64,000 nucleotides of DNA from Dongia rigui (GCF_034044635.1 NZ_JAXCLX010000001.1:1178001-1242000); one strand, 5' to 3'; numbered from the stretch's first letter, positions 35,770 through 45,349 are shown. Made by a program: numbers and translations. Notes: generated by a model not told the origin, from the letters alone.

Positions 35770-37086
35770 TCAGTGTTCTGACTTCGCCGCCTGCAATTCG
35801 TGCGCCAGGCGTATCTTGGCGATGAGGGTGAAGAGGGGGCCGGTCGGTACCCAGCTCGGCTTTTCCCGGGCGAGGGCATTCTCGATGAGGGGCGAAGTCT
35901 CGCCGCTGGCGTGTTCCGCGATGAGCCTGCCAAGCAGCGTGCCACGCGCCAGTCCCGCGCCGTTATAGCAGCCGGCCGCAAATACGCCGTGTGACAATTC
36001 TTCGAACACGAAGCTCCAATTGCGGCTGGCGCACATATGCCCCGACCAGGTGAATTCGATGGCGTCCTTCGCCAGGAACGGAAAGCGATGCCGCAATCCC
36101 ATCTCATGCCAGGCCCGCCGCTTGGCCAGCATCGCTTGGCTGATGCCATCCGGTTCATACTCCGCGGTGTTGCGCATCAGAATGCGCCGGTCGTTGGTGA
36201 GGCGCACGGTGGCACCACCTTCGATGGGGCAGAGGCCGCCCCAAGGCCCAGCGTGCCCGATCGCCTCTTCCTCCGCTGGCGTCAGCGGTCGCGTCAGGCT
36301 GGCGGTGAGCGAGATCGGGAACACCCTGCCCCGCTTCACGCCGAGACGCGGCATGAAGGCATTGAGCCCAATGATCACGCGCGCGGCCCGGATGTGACCG
36401 TCACGTAAAGACACCGTCGCACCGCCACCCGGCTCATGGGTGATCTTCACCGCCTCGGTATTCTCATAACATTCGACCGTGGCCGGCAATGCGTCGATGA
36501 GGCCCTTGGCAAAGCGTGCCGGCTGCAGCAGGGCGTTACCGCCGCCGATCCACAAGCCATGGTTATAGAAGGCGATGCCGAGCCGGCTTCTGAGCGCCGC
36601 CGCATCCAGCAGCTTTGCCTCGCCACCCAGATCGTTGATGGCATTGACGCGTTCTTCCAGCGCTTTGAACTTGTCGCGCTCGTGCACGGCAAAGATATAG
36701 CCGTTGGGGTCATAATCGCAGTCGATCCTAAGTTCATCTATCAGGCGCTTCACCTCGGCGCCCGCCGCCTGATGAATGGCAGCTTGGGCAAGGTAAGCAG
36801 CGCGTCCCGCCGGCTTTTCGAGTTCGCTCGGCCCCGGCATCTCGCGGCTGACGGCAAAGCCTGAATTGCGCCCGCTCGCCCCCTGCCCCAGCCGCTTGCG
36901 GTCGATGAGCACGATGCGGTGGTTGGGATGCAGTTCCGCCAGGCGCCGTGCGGCCGCAAGCCCGGTAAAGCCGCCGCCGATGACCAGCCAGTCCGCCTTG
37001 CTGGCGCCCGCCAATGCCGGGAAGTTTTTATAAGTCCCCGCCAGGGCCACCCAACCGCTGCGATCCGCCACCGCTGCATCCGTCAT
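35770..37086 (-). CDS. FAD-dependent oxidoreductase (DAO family, PuuB-like)
   Basis: A 438-residue D-amino-acid-oxidase-type flavoenzyme. The FAD motif WLVIGGGFTGLAAARRLAE begins near residue 32, followed by GQGASGRNSGF, typical of gamma-glutamylputrescine oxidase (PuuB) and related enzymes. The C-terminal block is GVFAAGCYNGAGLARGTLLG. It would oxidise a primary or secondary amine, releasing H2O2. The start at MTDAAVADRSGW is chosen because the further 103 open codons upstream look non-coding. No putrescine pathway genes are adjacent. Confidence 0.85.
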   Translation of the reverse strand: MTDAAVADRSGWVALAGTYKNFPALAGASKADWLVIGGGFTGLAAARRLAELHPNHRIVLIDRKRLGQGASGRNSGFAVSREMPGPSELEKPAGRAAYLAQAAIHQAAGAEVKRLIDELRIDCDYDPNGYIFAVHERDKFKALEERVNAINDLGGEAKLLDAAALRSRLGIAFYNHGLWIGGGNALLQPARFAKGLIDALPATVECYENTEAVKITHEPGGGATVSLRDGHIRAARVIIGLNAFMPRLGVKRGRVFPISLTASLTRPLTPAEEEAIGHAGPWGGLCPIEGGATVRLTNDRRILMRNTAEYEPDGISQAMLAKRRAWHEMGLRHRFPFLAKDAIEFTWSGHMCASRNWSFVFEELSHGVFAAGCYNGAGLARGTLLGRLIAEHASGETSPLIENALAREKPSWVPTGPLFTLIAKIRLAHELQAAKSEH

Positions 37087-37493
37087 TTGCGCACACGTCC
37101 CGTTCGACCGGCAGATCGGCCGATCGCATTCCCTTGTCCACGACACTGCCGACATAGACGATTTCGGAGATCTTGGCCAGTTGCTGCAGCCGCCCAATCC
37201 GGCGGGTCCATTTCGCACCGCTGCAACCACCCCGCCCACCACATCCTCGTGCGGTTGGCATGCATTCGGTAACGTCGCTTGCTGGTGCCGAGATATACCT
37301 GGACATCGGCTGGGCGCCATGACGTTAGTCGCTGGGCACCCCCGTCCGCGACCGACGACGTCATCCGACCTTCTCGTCCATCCTAGATACCGCAAAATTG
37401 TCGGTCTCTGGCGTTCGCCGCGCTGAGGCTCGCCCCTTCCAGACTGCTCTTATCGACCCGTCTCGCGTCCATGCATAGAAGATGAGGTAGAAT
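37087..37493. other. Intergenic region between divergent genes
   Basis: About 400 bases with no supported gene. Several short frames stay open on both strands, including the 5' extension of the oxidoreductase frame, but none has a good ribosome-binding site or a recognisable protein. It may be promoter DNA plus decayed sequence. GAGGTAGAAT at its right end is the ribosome-binding site of the next gene. Confidence 0.5.
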
Positions 37494-39062
37494 ATGAGAC
37501 CGCCGGAACTCGACGTCACATTCGTTCTGCATCATTTGGATTGCTCTGCCACCGAGGACGCCGCCGATGGCGATGAACCTTACATGTGGCATCTCGGCTT
37601 CAAGGTCGACGCCGAAACCCTCGGGCCGCCACCGTCCGGGTCGCTGGTGCCCTCGCTCAATGTACGCGTGATCGAAGGCCCGCCGCATTTTCGTCATGTG
37701 GTCGGTGCCAGCCATGTCCATTCGAGTCCGAACCCAGGCCCAGCCATCGCCCCAAATCTTGGAACACGGACGATGCGACTGAAACCGGCTTTCATTCCGC
37801 TCATGGGATGGTTCCCAGGAATTGCCGGTACGATTTGCCTGCTGTGGGACGAAGACGGTTTTGCGCCCAGCACGTCGGAAGCGGCTTTTACCAAGTTCAA
37901 GGCCGTGTTCGGCCCGGCCTTGACCGGCGAACTTAATCGCCTGGTCGCTGGCGACTACGACAATGAGCTTGCCAAGGACATCAATGGAAATGTGGTACCG
38001 GATGGGCCGGAAGGACGCAGCTTGAAATGGCGCTTTGCGCGCCTTGCCGATGCCGGCGGTCGCAAGCATGCCATCGACGCCATCACCGCCAATGTGAAGA
38101 ACATCATCAGCGGCCCGGTCGAGGATGCCGCTGTCGACGCCGCCGGCTGGGACGAATTACTCGACCCCGATGATCTGCTCGGTGTCAGCGCGCAGGTTTA
38201 CACCGGCAATGAACTCAGCGGCACCAAGAACTACTCACTGACGTTCACGGATGATGATGCCAACTACACCGCCCGCGGGCAGGTCACCGCATTTCCGGTT
38301 CACCGCGCCATACTGGATAGTGTCGTCAGCGGCATAGAACGACACCCCGACCGCGCCGTCGGTCTGTGGCGCCGCGTCTGCTGGGGACCGGAAAAACTCT
38401 ATTGGGCCGAAGCCTTCCGGGTGACGACCTCACTGCGCTACGAATTGCGCACCTTGCTCGGCGAAGCGCCGACGGAAATTCGCTGGTTCATCGACAATTT
38501 GCCCCTGCCCGCCGGCGACAGTTTGCAGACGGTGACGTTCGATCCCACCAGCAAACATTTCGGTGCACCGCTTGACGCGCTGTCGGTTTTCTTTACGGGC
38601 GGTCCCAGTCAGTTGAAATGCCGCGTCACCGGCAATGTTCTTGAAGTCTCGAACCAAGGGGGTGACGGCGTTTTCTACGGGCAGGTCAGGGCGCTCTATG
38701 GCTTTGCCGGCGACCCTTCCTTGTTTCCGCCGCCGGCGACACCGATCAATGAGCTGTTCACCTTGGGTTACGACCGATCCGCCGATCTCGATATCGTCGC
38801 GGTCAGTCTGGAAATGAACGACGAGTATCATCAGGATGTCGCGCAATGCGCCCGGAAGATCAAGGATATCGATCTGAAGCATATTCCCCCCAACTTCGGC
38901 AAGCTGATCATCGATCCGGGCGATCATCCTGATTGGCGCACGGCACTCGCAGACCGCTACGCCCTGGCAACGCTTGTTGCCAATGTCACTGGTGTCGACA
39001 TGCCATCCGGATTGACGCCTGGATTGCGCACGCCGCAGCGCCAAAGGCTGGCGCCGCGCTGA
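37494..39062 (+). CDS. Large hypothetical protein, unrecognised
   Basis: A 522-residue soluble protein without signal peptide or membrane segment. Residues 1-60 (LDVTFVLHHLDCSATEDAADGDEPYMWHLGF) look like a beta-rich domain with a C...DEPY pattern seen at the start of other uncharacterised bacterial proteins. The middle (about 60-250) mentions no known motif. Residues 250-450 are again beta-rich, including YSLTFTDDDANYTARGQV and CRVTGNVLEVSNQGGDGVFYGQV. The ribosome-binding site GAGG is well placed and codon use looks genuine. It is a single gene with unrelated neighbours; I cannot assign a function. Confidence 0.7.
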   Translation: MRPPELDVTFVLHHLDCSATEDAADGDEPYMWHLGFKVDAETLGPPPSGSLVPSLNVRVIEGPPHFRHVVGASHVHSSPNPGPAIAPNLGTRTMRLKPAFIPLMGWFPGIAGTICLLWDEDGFAPSTSEAAFTKFKAVFGPALTGELNRLVAGDYDNELAKDINGNVVPDGPEGRSLKWRFARLADAGGRKHAIDAITANVKNIISGPVEDAAVDAAGWDELLDPDDLLGVSAQVYTGNELSGTKNYSLTFTDDDANYTARGQVTAFPVHRAILDSVVSGIERHPDRAVGLWRRVCWGPEKLYWAEAFRVTTSLRYELRTLLGEAPTEIRWFIDNLPLPAGDSLQTVTFDPTSKHFGAPLDALSVFFTGGPSQLKCRVTGNVLEVSNQGGDGVFYGQVRALYGFAGDPSLFPPPATPINELFTLGYDRSADLDIVAVSLEMNDEYHQDVAQCARKIKDIDLKHIPPNFGKLIIDPGDHPDWRTALADRYALATLVANVTGVDMPSGLTPGLRTPQRQRLAPR

Positions 39063-39082
39063 TCGTCAACGCTCTGAAAAAG

Positions 39083-39556
39083 TCACGCGCTTTGCTTGAC
39101 GTCGGCGATGCTGCCGCCGGTCATCGCCGATAATTGCTGCGGCGTTAGACGAAAGACGGCATTGGGTGCGCCCGCGGCGGCCCAGATTTCAGAGAATGCC
39201 ATGAGATCGGCGTCGATCAGCAGCACGACCGGCCCGGTATGACCGACCGGCGCCACGCCGCCGATGGCAAAGCCCGTCTCGGCGCGAACGAAATCGGCAT
39301 CGGCTTTACCGATCTTTTCGCCGATCAACGCGGTCACCTTCTTCTCATCGACCCGGTTGGTGCCGGAGGCGATGACGATGACCGCTTTGCCACTCTCCTT
39401 AGCGCGAAAGACCAGCGACTTAGCGATCTGCGCCACTTCGCAGCCGATCGCTGCCGCCGCGTCCGCCGAGGTGCGGGTCGACGCGTCGAATTCTTCGATC
39501 TCGGCGTTCAAGCCCGCGGCAGCCAGTGCCGCGCGCACCCGCTCGACGCTGCTCAT
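39083..39556 (-). CDS. YbaK/ProX-type aminoacyl-tRNA deacylase
   Basis: A 157-residue member of the YbaK/EbsC/ProX editing family. These free-standing proteins hydrolyse mischarged tRNAs, for example Cys- or Ala-tRNA(Pro). The catalytic lysine region is AQIAKSLVFRAK and the substrate loop IGGVAPVGH is intact. It is three bases after proC, so the two are cotranscribed, a proline-linked pairing that suits a Pro-tRNA editor. Confidence 0.88.
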   Translation of the reverse strand: MSSVERVRAALAAAGLNAEIEEFDASTRTSADAAAAIGCEVAQIAKSLVFRAKESGKAVIVIASGTNRVDEKKVTALIGEKIGKADADFVRAETGFAIGGVAPVGHTGPVVLLIDADLMAFSEIWAAAGAPNAVFRLTPQQLSAMTGGSIADVKQSA

Positions 39557-39559
39557 CGA

Positions 39560-40387
39560 TCAGCCCGCCAGTTCCCTTGACCGGCGCGTCGCCGCGGCGA
39601 TGGCGCGGTTCATGAGGGGCTGGATACCGTCATCGGCCATCAGCACGTTGATGGCTTCAAGCGTCGTGCCCTTGGGGCTCATCACCGCCTGGCGCAAGGC
39701 GGTCGCCGATTCGCTCGACTGATAGGCAAGCTCACCTGAGCCGCAGACCGTCGAACGCGCCAGCTGCATGGCAAGATCTGCCGGCAGGCCGTTGACGCGG
39801 CCGGCTTCCGCCAGCGCTTCGATCAGCAGAAACACGTAGGCCGGCCCGCCGCCCGAGACCGCCGTCACCTGATTAAGCAATTGCTCGTCATCGATCCAGG
39901 CAACCTCGCCCACCGCCGTCAGCAACTGGCCGCAGAGATCGAGAATGCTAGCGGGAACTTGTTTGTCGCGACAGATCACCGTCATGCCGCGGCTGACCGC
40001 GGCCGGCGTGTTCGGCATCGAGCGGACGATCAAGGCATTCTCGCCCAGCGCCCGCTTGAAATAGGCAACCGTCTTGCCGGCCGCGATGGAGAGATAGGTC
40101 GTGTCCGCCCCGGCGTATTTCTTGTAGTGGCCGAGCGCCTCGTCCATGAATTGCGGCTTCACCGCCAGGAGGATGATCGCTGGCTTGAGGTCCGCCGGCA
40201 ATTGGTCGGGGCTGGTCAGGATATGGACGCCGGCTGCCTTGACGTCGTCGAGGTCCTTGGGCGCAAGATCGACCACATAGACTGATTTTGCCGCGACACC
40301 CTGCTTCAGCCAGCCCCGCAGCAGCGCACCGCCCATCTTGCCGCAGCCGACGAGCAGCAGCGCGCCCGGTAATTCAAGTTTCGCCAT
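39560..40387 (-). CDS. proC: Pyrroline-5-carboxylate reductase
   Basis: A 275-residue enzyme for the last step of proline synthesis, reducing pyrroline-5-carboxylate with NADPH. The N-terminal nucleotide-binding motif is LLVGCGKMGGALL (about residues 11-23). VRSMPNTPA and the C-terminal signature AVSGGGPAYVFLLIEALA...G are conserved. It lies in a ybjN-like/proC/ybaK minus-strand operon, 42 bases after the YbjN gene. Confidence 0.95.
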   Translation of the reverse strand: MAKLELPGALLLVGCGKMGGALLRGWLKQGVAAKSVYVVDLAPKDLDDVKAAGVHILTSPDQLPADLKPAIILLAVKPQFMDEALGHYKKYAGADTTYLSIAAGKTVAYFKRALGENALIVRSMPNTPAAVSRGMTVICRDKQVPASILDLCGQLLTAVGEVAWIDDEQLLNQVTAVSGGGPAYVFLLIEALAEAGRVNGLPADLAMQLARSTVCGSGELAYQSSESATALRQAVMSPKGTTLEAINVLMADDGIQPLMNRAIAAATRRSRELAG

Positions 40388-40429
40388 GTCATCCCCGCCC
40401 GTTTGAACGTCTCTCGGGCGGTGATGAAA

Positions 40430-40933
40430 TCAGGCAGTGCCGACCGTGTCGAGCAGCGCTGCTTCGACCGCCTCCTGCGGTTTCTTACCGCCCCACAGCA
40501 GGAATTGGAAGGCAGGGTAGAAGCGTTCGCACTCGTTGATCGCCGCTTCCATCAGGTCTTCCAGCTGCTCGGCCGAAACGCCCGCCGTGCCGCGCAGCAG
40601 GATCGTGTGGCGGAACATGGGGGCGAGCTCCTCCGAACAGAGGTCGAAATGCCCCAGCCATAAACGCTCGTTGATGTAGCTCAGCAATTCGGCGACCGCG
40701 GCGCGCTTCCCGGCCGTGATCTTGGTGTCGAAGAGACAGGAGAAATAGAGCGCCCCCAGATCCTCCTGCCAGACGAAGAACATGCGGTATTCGCACCACT
40801 GACCGGTGAATTCGACGATCATCTCCTCGTCGGTCGAACGGTCGTAACGCCATTCATTGGCGTTGACCAATTCTTCCATCATGTCGAGGGGGTTAGAGGT
40901 CGGGGCCACGGGAGATTCGTGATTCAACTGCAT
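40430..40933 (-). CDS. YbjN domain-containing protein
   Basis: A 167-residue protein of the YbjN/type III chaperone-like fold. Family marks are ANEWRYDRSTDEEMIVEFTGQW, YRMFFVWQEDLGALYFSCLFD and the helical ERFYPAFQFLLWGG. YbjN proteins affect stress and motility in enterobacteria, but the mechanism is not settled; in alphaproteobacteria this gene commonly precedes proC. It is soluble and cytoplasmic. Confidence 0.88.
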   Translation of the reverse strand: MQLNHESPVAPTSNPLDMMEELVNANEWRYDRSTDEEMIVEFTGQWCEYRMFFVWQEDLGALYFSCLFDTKITAGKRAAVAELLSYINERLWLGHFDLCSEELAPMFRHTILLRGTAGVSAEQLEDLMEAAINECERFYPAFQFLLWGGKKPQEAVEAALLDTVGTA

Positions 40934-41165
40934 CGGAAGCGCCCTCCATGCGGGTGGCTACCGGGCTGGCCCGGCCGCCGTGATCGACCAGAACTCGCTG
41001 CCGTTGGAGCCGCCACTCATGGGGCGCGCGACCCCTAAGGCTTGATGGGATTGGTTAATTTCCCACCACATTTAGAGTCGCAAATTTAGGGGTGCAGTGC
41101 AAGAGGCATTTACGAAGTTTAATGGCCCTGTCGCAATTCGCGACCGGGTCGCGCCGGCCGATCGG

Positions 41166-41426
41166 TCAGCCGACGCTCTTTTCGGCCATTTTTGCCTCGA
41201 TTTCCTGGAGGCGCCGCTCAAGCTTGATTTGCTCTTCGCGCGCGGCCTGGGCCACGGACTTCATGGTCTCGAATTCCTCGCGGCTCACCAGGTTCATCTT
41301 GGAGAGGAGGCGTTCCAGCTGCTGCTGCACCTTGGCCTCGATCTCGGAGCGCAGGCCCGTCAGTGATCCCAGGGCGCCGGTTGCCACCTTGGCCATGTCG
41401 TCGAGAATACGGTTGTCGCTCTGCAT
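41166..41426 (-). CDS. ubiK: UbiK/BMFP family accessory protein
   Basis: An 86-residue coiled-coil protein (BMFP domain, formerly DUF526). Residues 25-80 form one long amphipathic helix (RSEIEAKVQQQLERLLSKMNLVSREEFETM). In Escherichia coli UbiK assists aerobic ubiquinone synthesis together with UbiJ and binds membranes. It is divergent from lgt, the common arrangement in alphaproteobacteria. The upstream 230 bases to ybjN hold no recognised gene. Confidence 0.85.
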   Translation of the reverse strand: MQSDNRILDDMAKVATGALGSLTGLRSEIEAKVQQQLERLLSKMNLVSREEFETMKSVAQAAREEQIKLERRLQEIEAKMAEKSVG

Positions 41427-41506
41427 GATGATCCTACCTCAAGCTTGTGGGTCGTTCCCCAGGGGCCTATATAACCGAGCCAACGGCCCCTGACGAGAGC
41501 CCAAGA

Positions 41507-42325
41507 ATGTCGCCCGAGTCCAACTACTTCATCTTCCCGGAATTTGATCCGGTAGCATTCGCGCTGGGGCCGATTGTGGTGCGCTGGTATGCGCTGGCCT
41601 ACATCTTCGGCATCCTCATCGGTTGGCGCTACATGCTCCACCTCGCCAAGAAGCCGCCGGCGATCGTGAAGCCCAATCATTGCGAAGACATGATCACCTG
41701 GGCGACGCTGGGTACGATCATCGGCGGGCGCCTCGGCCATGTCCTGTTGTGGGACCCCGGCTATTATTTGAGCCATCCGCTGGAAATCCTGATGGTGTGG
41801 AAAGGTGGCATGGCGTTCCATGGCGGCCTCCTCGGCGTCATCGTCGCGATGGTCATCTATGCGCGCCGCGCCAGCATCCCGTTCTTCGCACTTGCCGATC
41901 TCGCTGCGGCAGCGACGCCGATCGGATTGGGCCTCGGTCGCCTGGCCAATTTCATCAACGGCGAGTTGGTTGGCCGGCCGACCGACGTACCGTGGGCGAT
42001 GGTCTTCCCGCATGTCGACAATTTACCGCGCCATCCCAGCCAGATTTATGAAGCGCTGACCGAAGGATTGCTACTGTTCACGATCCTCGCCGTGCTGGCA
42101 CATCGACAAAAAATCCGCGAGCGGCTCGGCACACTCTCCGGCGTGTTCCTGATCGGCTATGCCTTTGCGCGTATGTTCTCTGAGATGTTCCGCGAACCGG
42201 AGGCATTGACCGGCACACTGGTCGAGACGACTTGGGGTCAGTGGCTGAGCGTGCCCATGCTGGTCTACGGCCTCTATCTCGTCTGGCGCGGGCGCCGGAC
42301 AGCCGCCATCAGCCACAGCGCCTGA
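41507..42325 (+). CDS. lgt: Prolipoprotein diacylglyceryl transferase
   Basis: A 272-residue inner-membrane enzyme that transfers diacylglycerol from phosphatidylglycerol to the lipobox cysteine of prolipoproteins. The family signature GRLANFINGELVGRPT and the HPSQIYEA motif are intact, with seven membrane helices expected. The start MSPESNYFIFPEF fits the family; the frame is open 20 codons further up. The next gene follows after ten bases. Confidence 0.95.
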   Translation: MSPESNYFIFPEFDPVAFALGPIVVRWYALAYIFGILIGWRYMLHLAKKPPAIVKPNHCEDMITWATLGTIIGGRLGHVLLWDPGYYLSHPLEILMVWKGGMAFHGGLLGVIVAMVIYARRASIPFFALADLAAAATPIGLGLGRLANFINGELVGRPTDVPWAMVFPHVDNLPRHPSQIYEALTEGLLLFTILAVLAHRQKIRERLGTLSGVFLIGYAFARMFSEMFREPEALTGTLVETTWGQWLSVPMLVYGLYLVWRGRRTAAISHSA

Positions 42326-42335
42326 TCTGCGCTCC

Positions 42336-43418
42336 ATGCACCCGGCCCTTCAGAGCATCCGCCGCCGCATTGCGCTGGAAGGGCCGCTCACCTTGGCGGC
42401 CGTGATGGAAGAGGCACTGGCAGGGCGCAACGGCTATTACCGCGATCACGATCCGCTGGGGCCGGAGGGCGACTTCATCACCGCGCCGGAGGTGAGCCAG
42501 ATGTTCGGCGAGCTGATCGGCCTGTGGTGCGTCGACACCTGGCAGCGTTTGGGATCGCCGGCAGCCTTCAATCTTGTCGAAATGGGGCCTGGCCGCGGCA
42601 CCCTGATGGCCGACGCCCTGCGGGCGGCACGCGTCTCGGCCGGCTTCCTTGCCGCCAAGCAATTGCATTTGGTCGAGATCAATGCGGCGCTGCGGGCCAA
42701 GCAGGCCGAACGCCTGGCCGATCATCAACCGGTCTGGCATGAACACCTTGACGGCGTGCCGGCAGGGCCGATGATTCTCGTCGCCAACGAATTGTTCGAC
42801 GCCCTACCCGTCCATCAATTGCAGATGACGGCGCAAGGCTGGCGCGAGCGCGTCGTGGCTCTCGATGGCGAGCATCTGCAATTCGGCCTGGCAGCCCCCG
42901 GTGCAGCGCTGGGCCTGCTGCGCCCCGCGCACCGTACAGCTCATGACGGCGCCATCGCCGAAGTGAGCCCCGCCTCGATCGCCCTCATCGACACGATTGC
43001 GCGCCGTCTGGTGGCCGATGCCGGCGCCGCCCTTATCATCGATTACGGGCCGGCGGAGAGCGGCCTCGGCGATTCTTTCCAGGCGCTGAAGCGGCACACA
43101 TATCATCTGCCGCTGGAGGCCCTGGGCGAGGCGGACCTGACCGCCCATGTCGATTTCGGCGCCCTCAAGGCCGCGGCTGAAGAGGCTGGGGCCAATGTAT
43201 TCGGCCCGACGGCGCAAGGCGATTTCCTGCGCGCTCTCGGCATTGAACTTAGGGCCAATATGCTGGCCCAGAAGGCCGATGCAGGGACAGCCGAGATCCT
43301 GCACCGACAAGTGCACCGCTTGATCGCGCCGGAACAAATGGGCAGGCTGTTCAAGGCGCTGGGCCTCGCCAGCCCGACGCTCGACACCGACAGATCAGGA
43401 GGATTGGCCGGATTATGA
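42336..43418 (+). CDS. SAM-dependent methyltransferase, MidA/NDUFAF7 family
   Basis: A 360-residue class I methyltransferase. It opens with the family block (GRNGYYRDHDPLGPEGDFITAPEVSQMFGELIG) and has the SAM site VEMGPGRGTLMAD at about residues 82-94, then VANELFDALPVHQ. Mitochondrial NDUFAF7 methylates an arginine of a complex I subunit; the bacterial role is likely similar but unproven. It lies between lgt and pgeF, an order common in alphaproteobacteria, and its end overlaps pgeF by four bases. Confidence 0.92.
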   Translation: MHPALQSIRRRIALEGPLTLAAVMEEALAGRNGYYRDHDPLGPEGDFITAPEVSQMFGELIGLWCVDTWQRLGSPAAFNLVEMGPGRGTLMADALRAARVSAGFLAAKQLHLVEINAALRAKQAERLADHQPVWHEHLDGVPAGPMILVANELFDALPVHQLQMTAQGWRERVVALDGEHLQFGLAAPGAALGLLRPAHRTAHDGAIAEVSPASIALIDTIARRLVADAGAALIIDYGPAESGLGDSFQALKRHTYHLPLEALGEADLTAHVDFGALKAAAEEAGANVFGPTAQGDFLRALGIELRANMLAQKADAGTAEILHRQVHRLIAPEQMGRLFKALGLASPTLDTDRSGGLAGL

Positions 43419-44179
43419 TCGTGACCGCGCATGAATTGGAGCGATTGAACGGCATCCGCCACGGCTTCCTGACCCGCAAAGGCGGCGTCAGCAACGGCAT
43501 CTATGATTCACTGAATTGCGGCCTCGGCACCACCGACGACCGCGCTCATGTGATGGAAAACCGCGCCCGCGCGGTGAAGGCGGCTGGGCTTTCCGACACG
43601 CCCCTCAGCACCGCCTACCAAGTGCATTCCGCCAAGGTTCTGGTCGTCGACGCACCGCTTGACCAGACCAATCGACCCGAAGTCGACGGCCTGGTGAGCA
43701 GCACGCGCGGCGTCAATCTCGGCGTCCTTACCGCCGATTGCGGACCGGTGCTGTTCGCCGATGCCGAGGCTGGTGTCGTTGGCGCAGCCCATGCCGGCTG
43801 GAAGGGTGCCGTCGGCGGCGTGCTGCAGGAAACCGTCCGCGTCATGGAGACGCTGGGCGCCCGGCGCCAGAATATCATCGCGGCCATCGGTCCTTGCATC
43901 GGACAAGAGTCGTATGAGGTCGGCACGGAATTCCCGACGCCCTTCATCGAACAGGACGCCGGCAATGCGCGTTTCTTCGCCGCCAATGCCTGCCGCAAGT
44001 TCCAGTTCGACCTTGCCGGCTATTGCCAGGCGCAGTTGGAGAAGCTGGGGCTGGGCGCCGTCGTCGTCACCGGCCACGACACCTGCGCGCTCGAAGACGA
44101 TTTCTTCAGCTATCGCCGCAAGACCAAGCGCAACGAGCCGGATTACGGGCGGCAAGTTTCGGTGATCGGCCTCGTCTAG
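43415..44179 (+). CDS. pgeF: Peptidoglycan editing factor PgeF (multicopper oxidase-fold laccase domain)
   Basis: A 254-residue YfiH/PgeF protein. It prevents or removes serine misincorporated for alanine in peptidoglycan precursors. Metal and active-site motifs are VLTADCGPVLF and GAAHAGWKGAVGGV, plus a C-terminal HDTCALEDDFFSYRR. It is translationally coupled to the methyltransferase gene (ATGA overlap). Confidence 0.93.
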   Translation: MIVTAHELERLNGIRHGFLTRKGGVSNGIYDSLNCGLGTTDDRAHVMENRARAVKAAGLSDTPLSTAYQVHSAKVLVVDAPLDQTNRPEVDGLVSSTRGVNLGVLTADCGPVLFADAEAGVVGAAHAGWKGAVGGVLQETVRVMETLGARRQNIIAAIGPCIGQESYEVGTEFPTPFIEQDAGNARFFAANACRKFQFDLAGYCQAQLEKLGLGAVVVTGHDTCALEDDFFSYRRKTKRNEPDYGRQVSVIGLV

Positions 44180-44201
44180 AGGCGGGATATCAGGAGGAAC
44201 C

Positions 44202-44564
44202 ATGTCAGCCCAGCACGAAGAGCAGAAGCCAGGCCGCCGCATCGTCCACACCCGGACCAAGCCCTTCGCGCCATACGACATGGAAGGCCCGGTGCAGCAC
44301 GACATGTCGGTGATCGAACTATCCTATGATCGCGGCAACAAACAGGGCGCCTATCTCATCCGCATGGAACCGGGTGCCGAGACCATCGCCCACGAACACC
44401 CCTTCCGCGAGGAATTCATGATCCTCGAAGGCGAGCTGATCGAGAGCGACGGCACCGTGTTGAAGACCGGCGATTTCGTGATGTACGAGCCGGGCACGGT
44501 GCATAACAGCCGCACCGAGAAAGGCTGCCTGCTGCTGGGGATCGATTGGAAACGGCAGGGGTAG
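44202..44564 (+). CDS. Cupin domain protein
   Basis: A 120-residue single-domain cupin. Motif 1 is HEHPFREEFMILEGEL (metal ligands H, H, E) and motif 2 is DFVMYEPGTVHNS (ligand H). Such proteins bind a metal and act as small dioxygenases, isomerases or sensors; the substrate is unknown. AGGAGG lies upstream of the ATG, 22 bases after pgeF, so it is probably the end of the lgt-pgeF operon. Confidence 0.88.
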   Translation: MSAQHEEQKPGRRIVHTRTKPFAPYDMEGPVQHDMSVIELSYDRGNKQGAYLIRMEPGAETIAHEHPFREEFMILEGELIESDGTVLKTGDFVMYEPGTVHNSRTEKGCLLLGIDWKRQG

Positions 44565-44590
44565 TTTCCAACGCAGAACGTCGAGGGTGT

Positions 44591-45205
44591 TTACCCCCGC
44601 GACAGCAGCAGCCTTAATCCCGCATAGCTGAACAGACAAGCCAGCGACCCTTCGATCCAGCGGCGCATCCGGGTATAGGCGCGGACCATCGGTGCCGTGG
44701 AGAACAGCACGGCATAGCCACCGAAAATGATGACGCCCAAGGTGGCGCAGCCGGCAAGAATCGCAGGCAGGATGAAGGCTGGTGAGTCCGGCTGCAGGCC
44801 CAGGGACATCACCGCGAGCCAGGACATGATCGCCTTCGGGTTGGTGAGATGCATGAGGAGCCCGCGCCGATAGAGCGCCGCTTTGGGAGCCGTGATGGCG
44901 GCTTTGTGTGCGGGCCGCAGCGCGGCACGGCCCGACTTCCAGGCTAGGTAAAGCAGATAGAGCCCGCCGCAAATCTTGATGGCGAGCAGCGCATCGGCAT
45001 AGGTTGCGAGCACAGCGGAAAGCCCGGTCGCCGCAAGCGCCGCCCAGCTCAAGGAGCCGGTCATGACGCCGGCCGCCAAGGTGAGGGCCGCGCGGCGGCC
45101 ATATTGCATGGCGACCGCCATGATCGTCATGTTGCTGGGGCCGGGGCTTGCCGTGCCGATGATATAGACGGCATAGACCATGAACAGGTGATGCAGTGTG
45201 TCCAT
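44591..45205 (-). CDS. LysE family translocator
   Basis: A 204-residue inner-membrane exporter of the LysE/RhtB superfamily, with five to six helices. The family N-terminus is HHLFMVYAVYIIGTASPGPSNMTIMAVAMQYGRRAAL, followed by a LYLAWKSGRAAL segment. Such proteins export amino acids or related small molecules; the substrate cannot be predicted. It is convergent with the cupin gene and divergent from marC, with a palindromic repeat between. Confidence 0.9.
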   Translation of the reverse strand: MDTLHHLFMVYAVYIIGTASPGPSNMTIMAVAMQYGRRAALTLAAGVMTGSLSWAALAATGLSAVLATYADALLAIKICGGLYLLYLAWKSGRAALRPAHKAAITAPKAALYRRGLLMHLTNPKAIMSWLAVMSLGLQPDSPAFILPAILAGCATLGVIIFGGYAVLFSTAPMVRAYTRMRRWIEGSLACLFSYAGLRLLLSRG

Positions 45206-45349
45206 CCGCGGGCTCCGATCGCTTGGGATGGTCCGATCCTAGCGACCGGGAAATACCGGCCCAAGTTGAATCATGTCGCGAGACAATGTAAGCGCGGGCT
45301 TTGACGCGCGCCCGGTTTCTGGGAAGATGTTGAGAGAGCGAGGGTGGCA

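Noticed and set aside
37087-37395. N-terminal extension of the DAO-family oxidoreductase by 103 codons
   Set aside because: The extension has no similarity to the family, an Arg/Trp/Cys-rich composition and no ribosome-binding site; the FAD domain begins right after the internal ATG.
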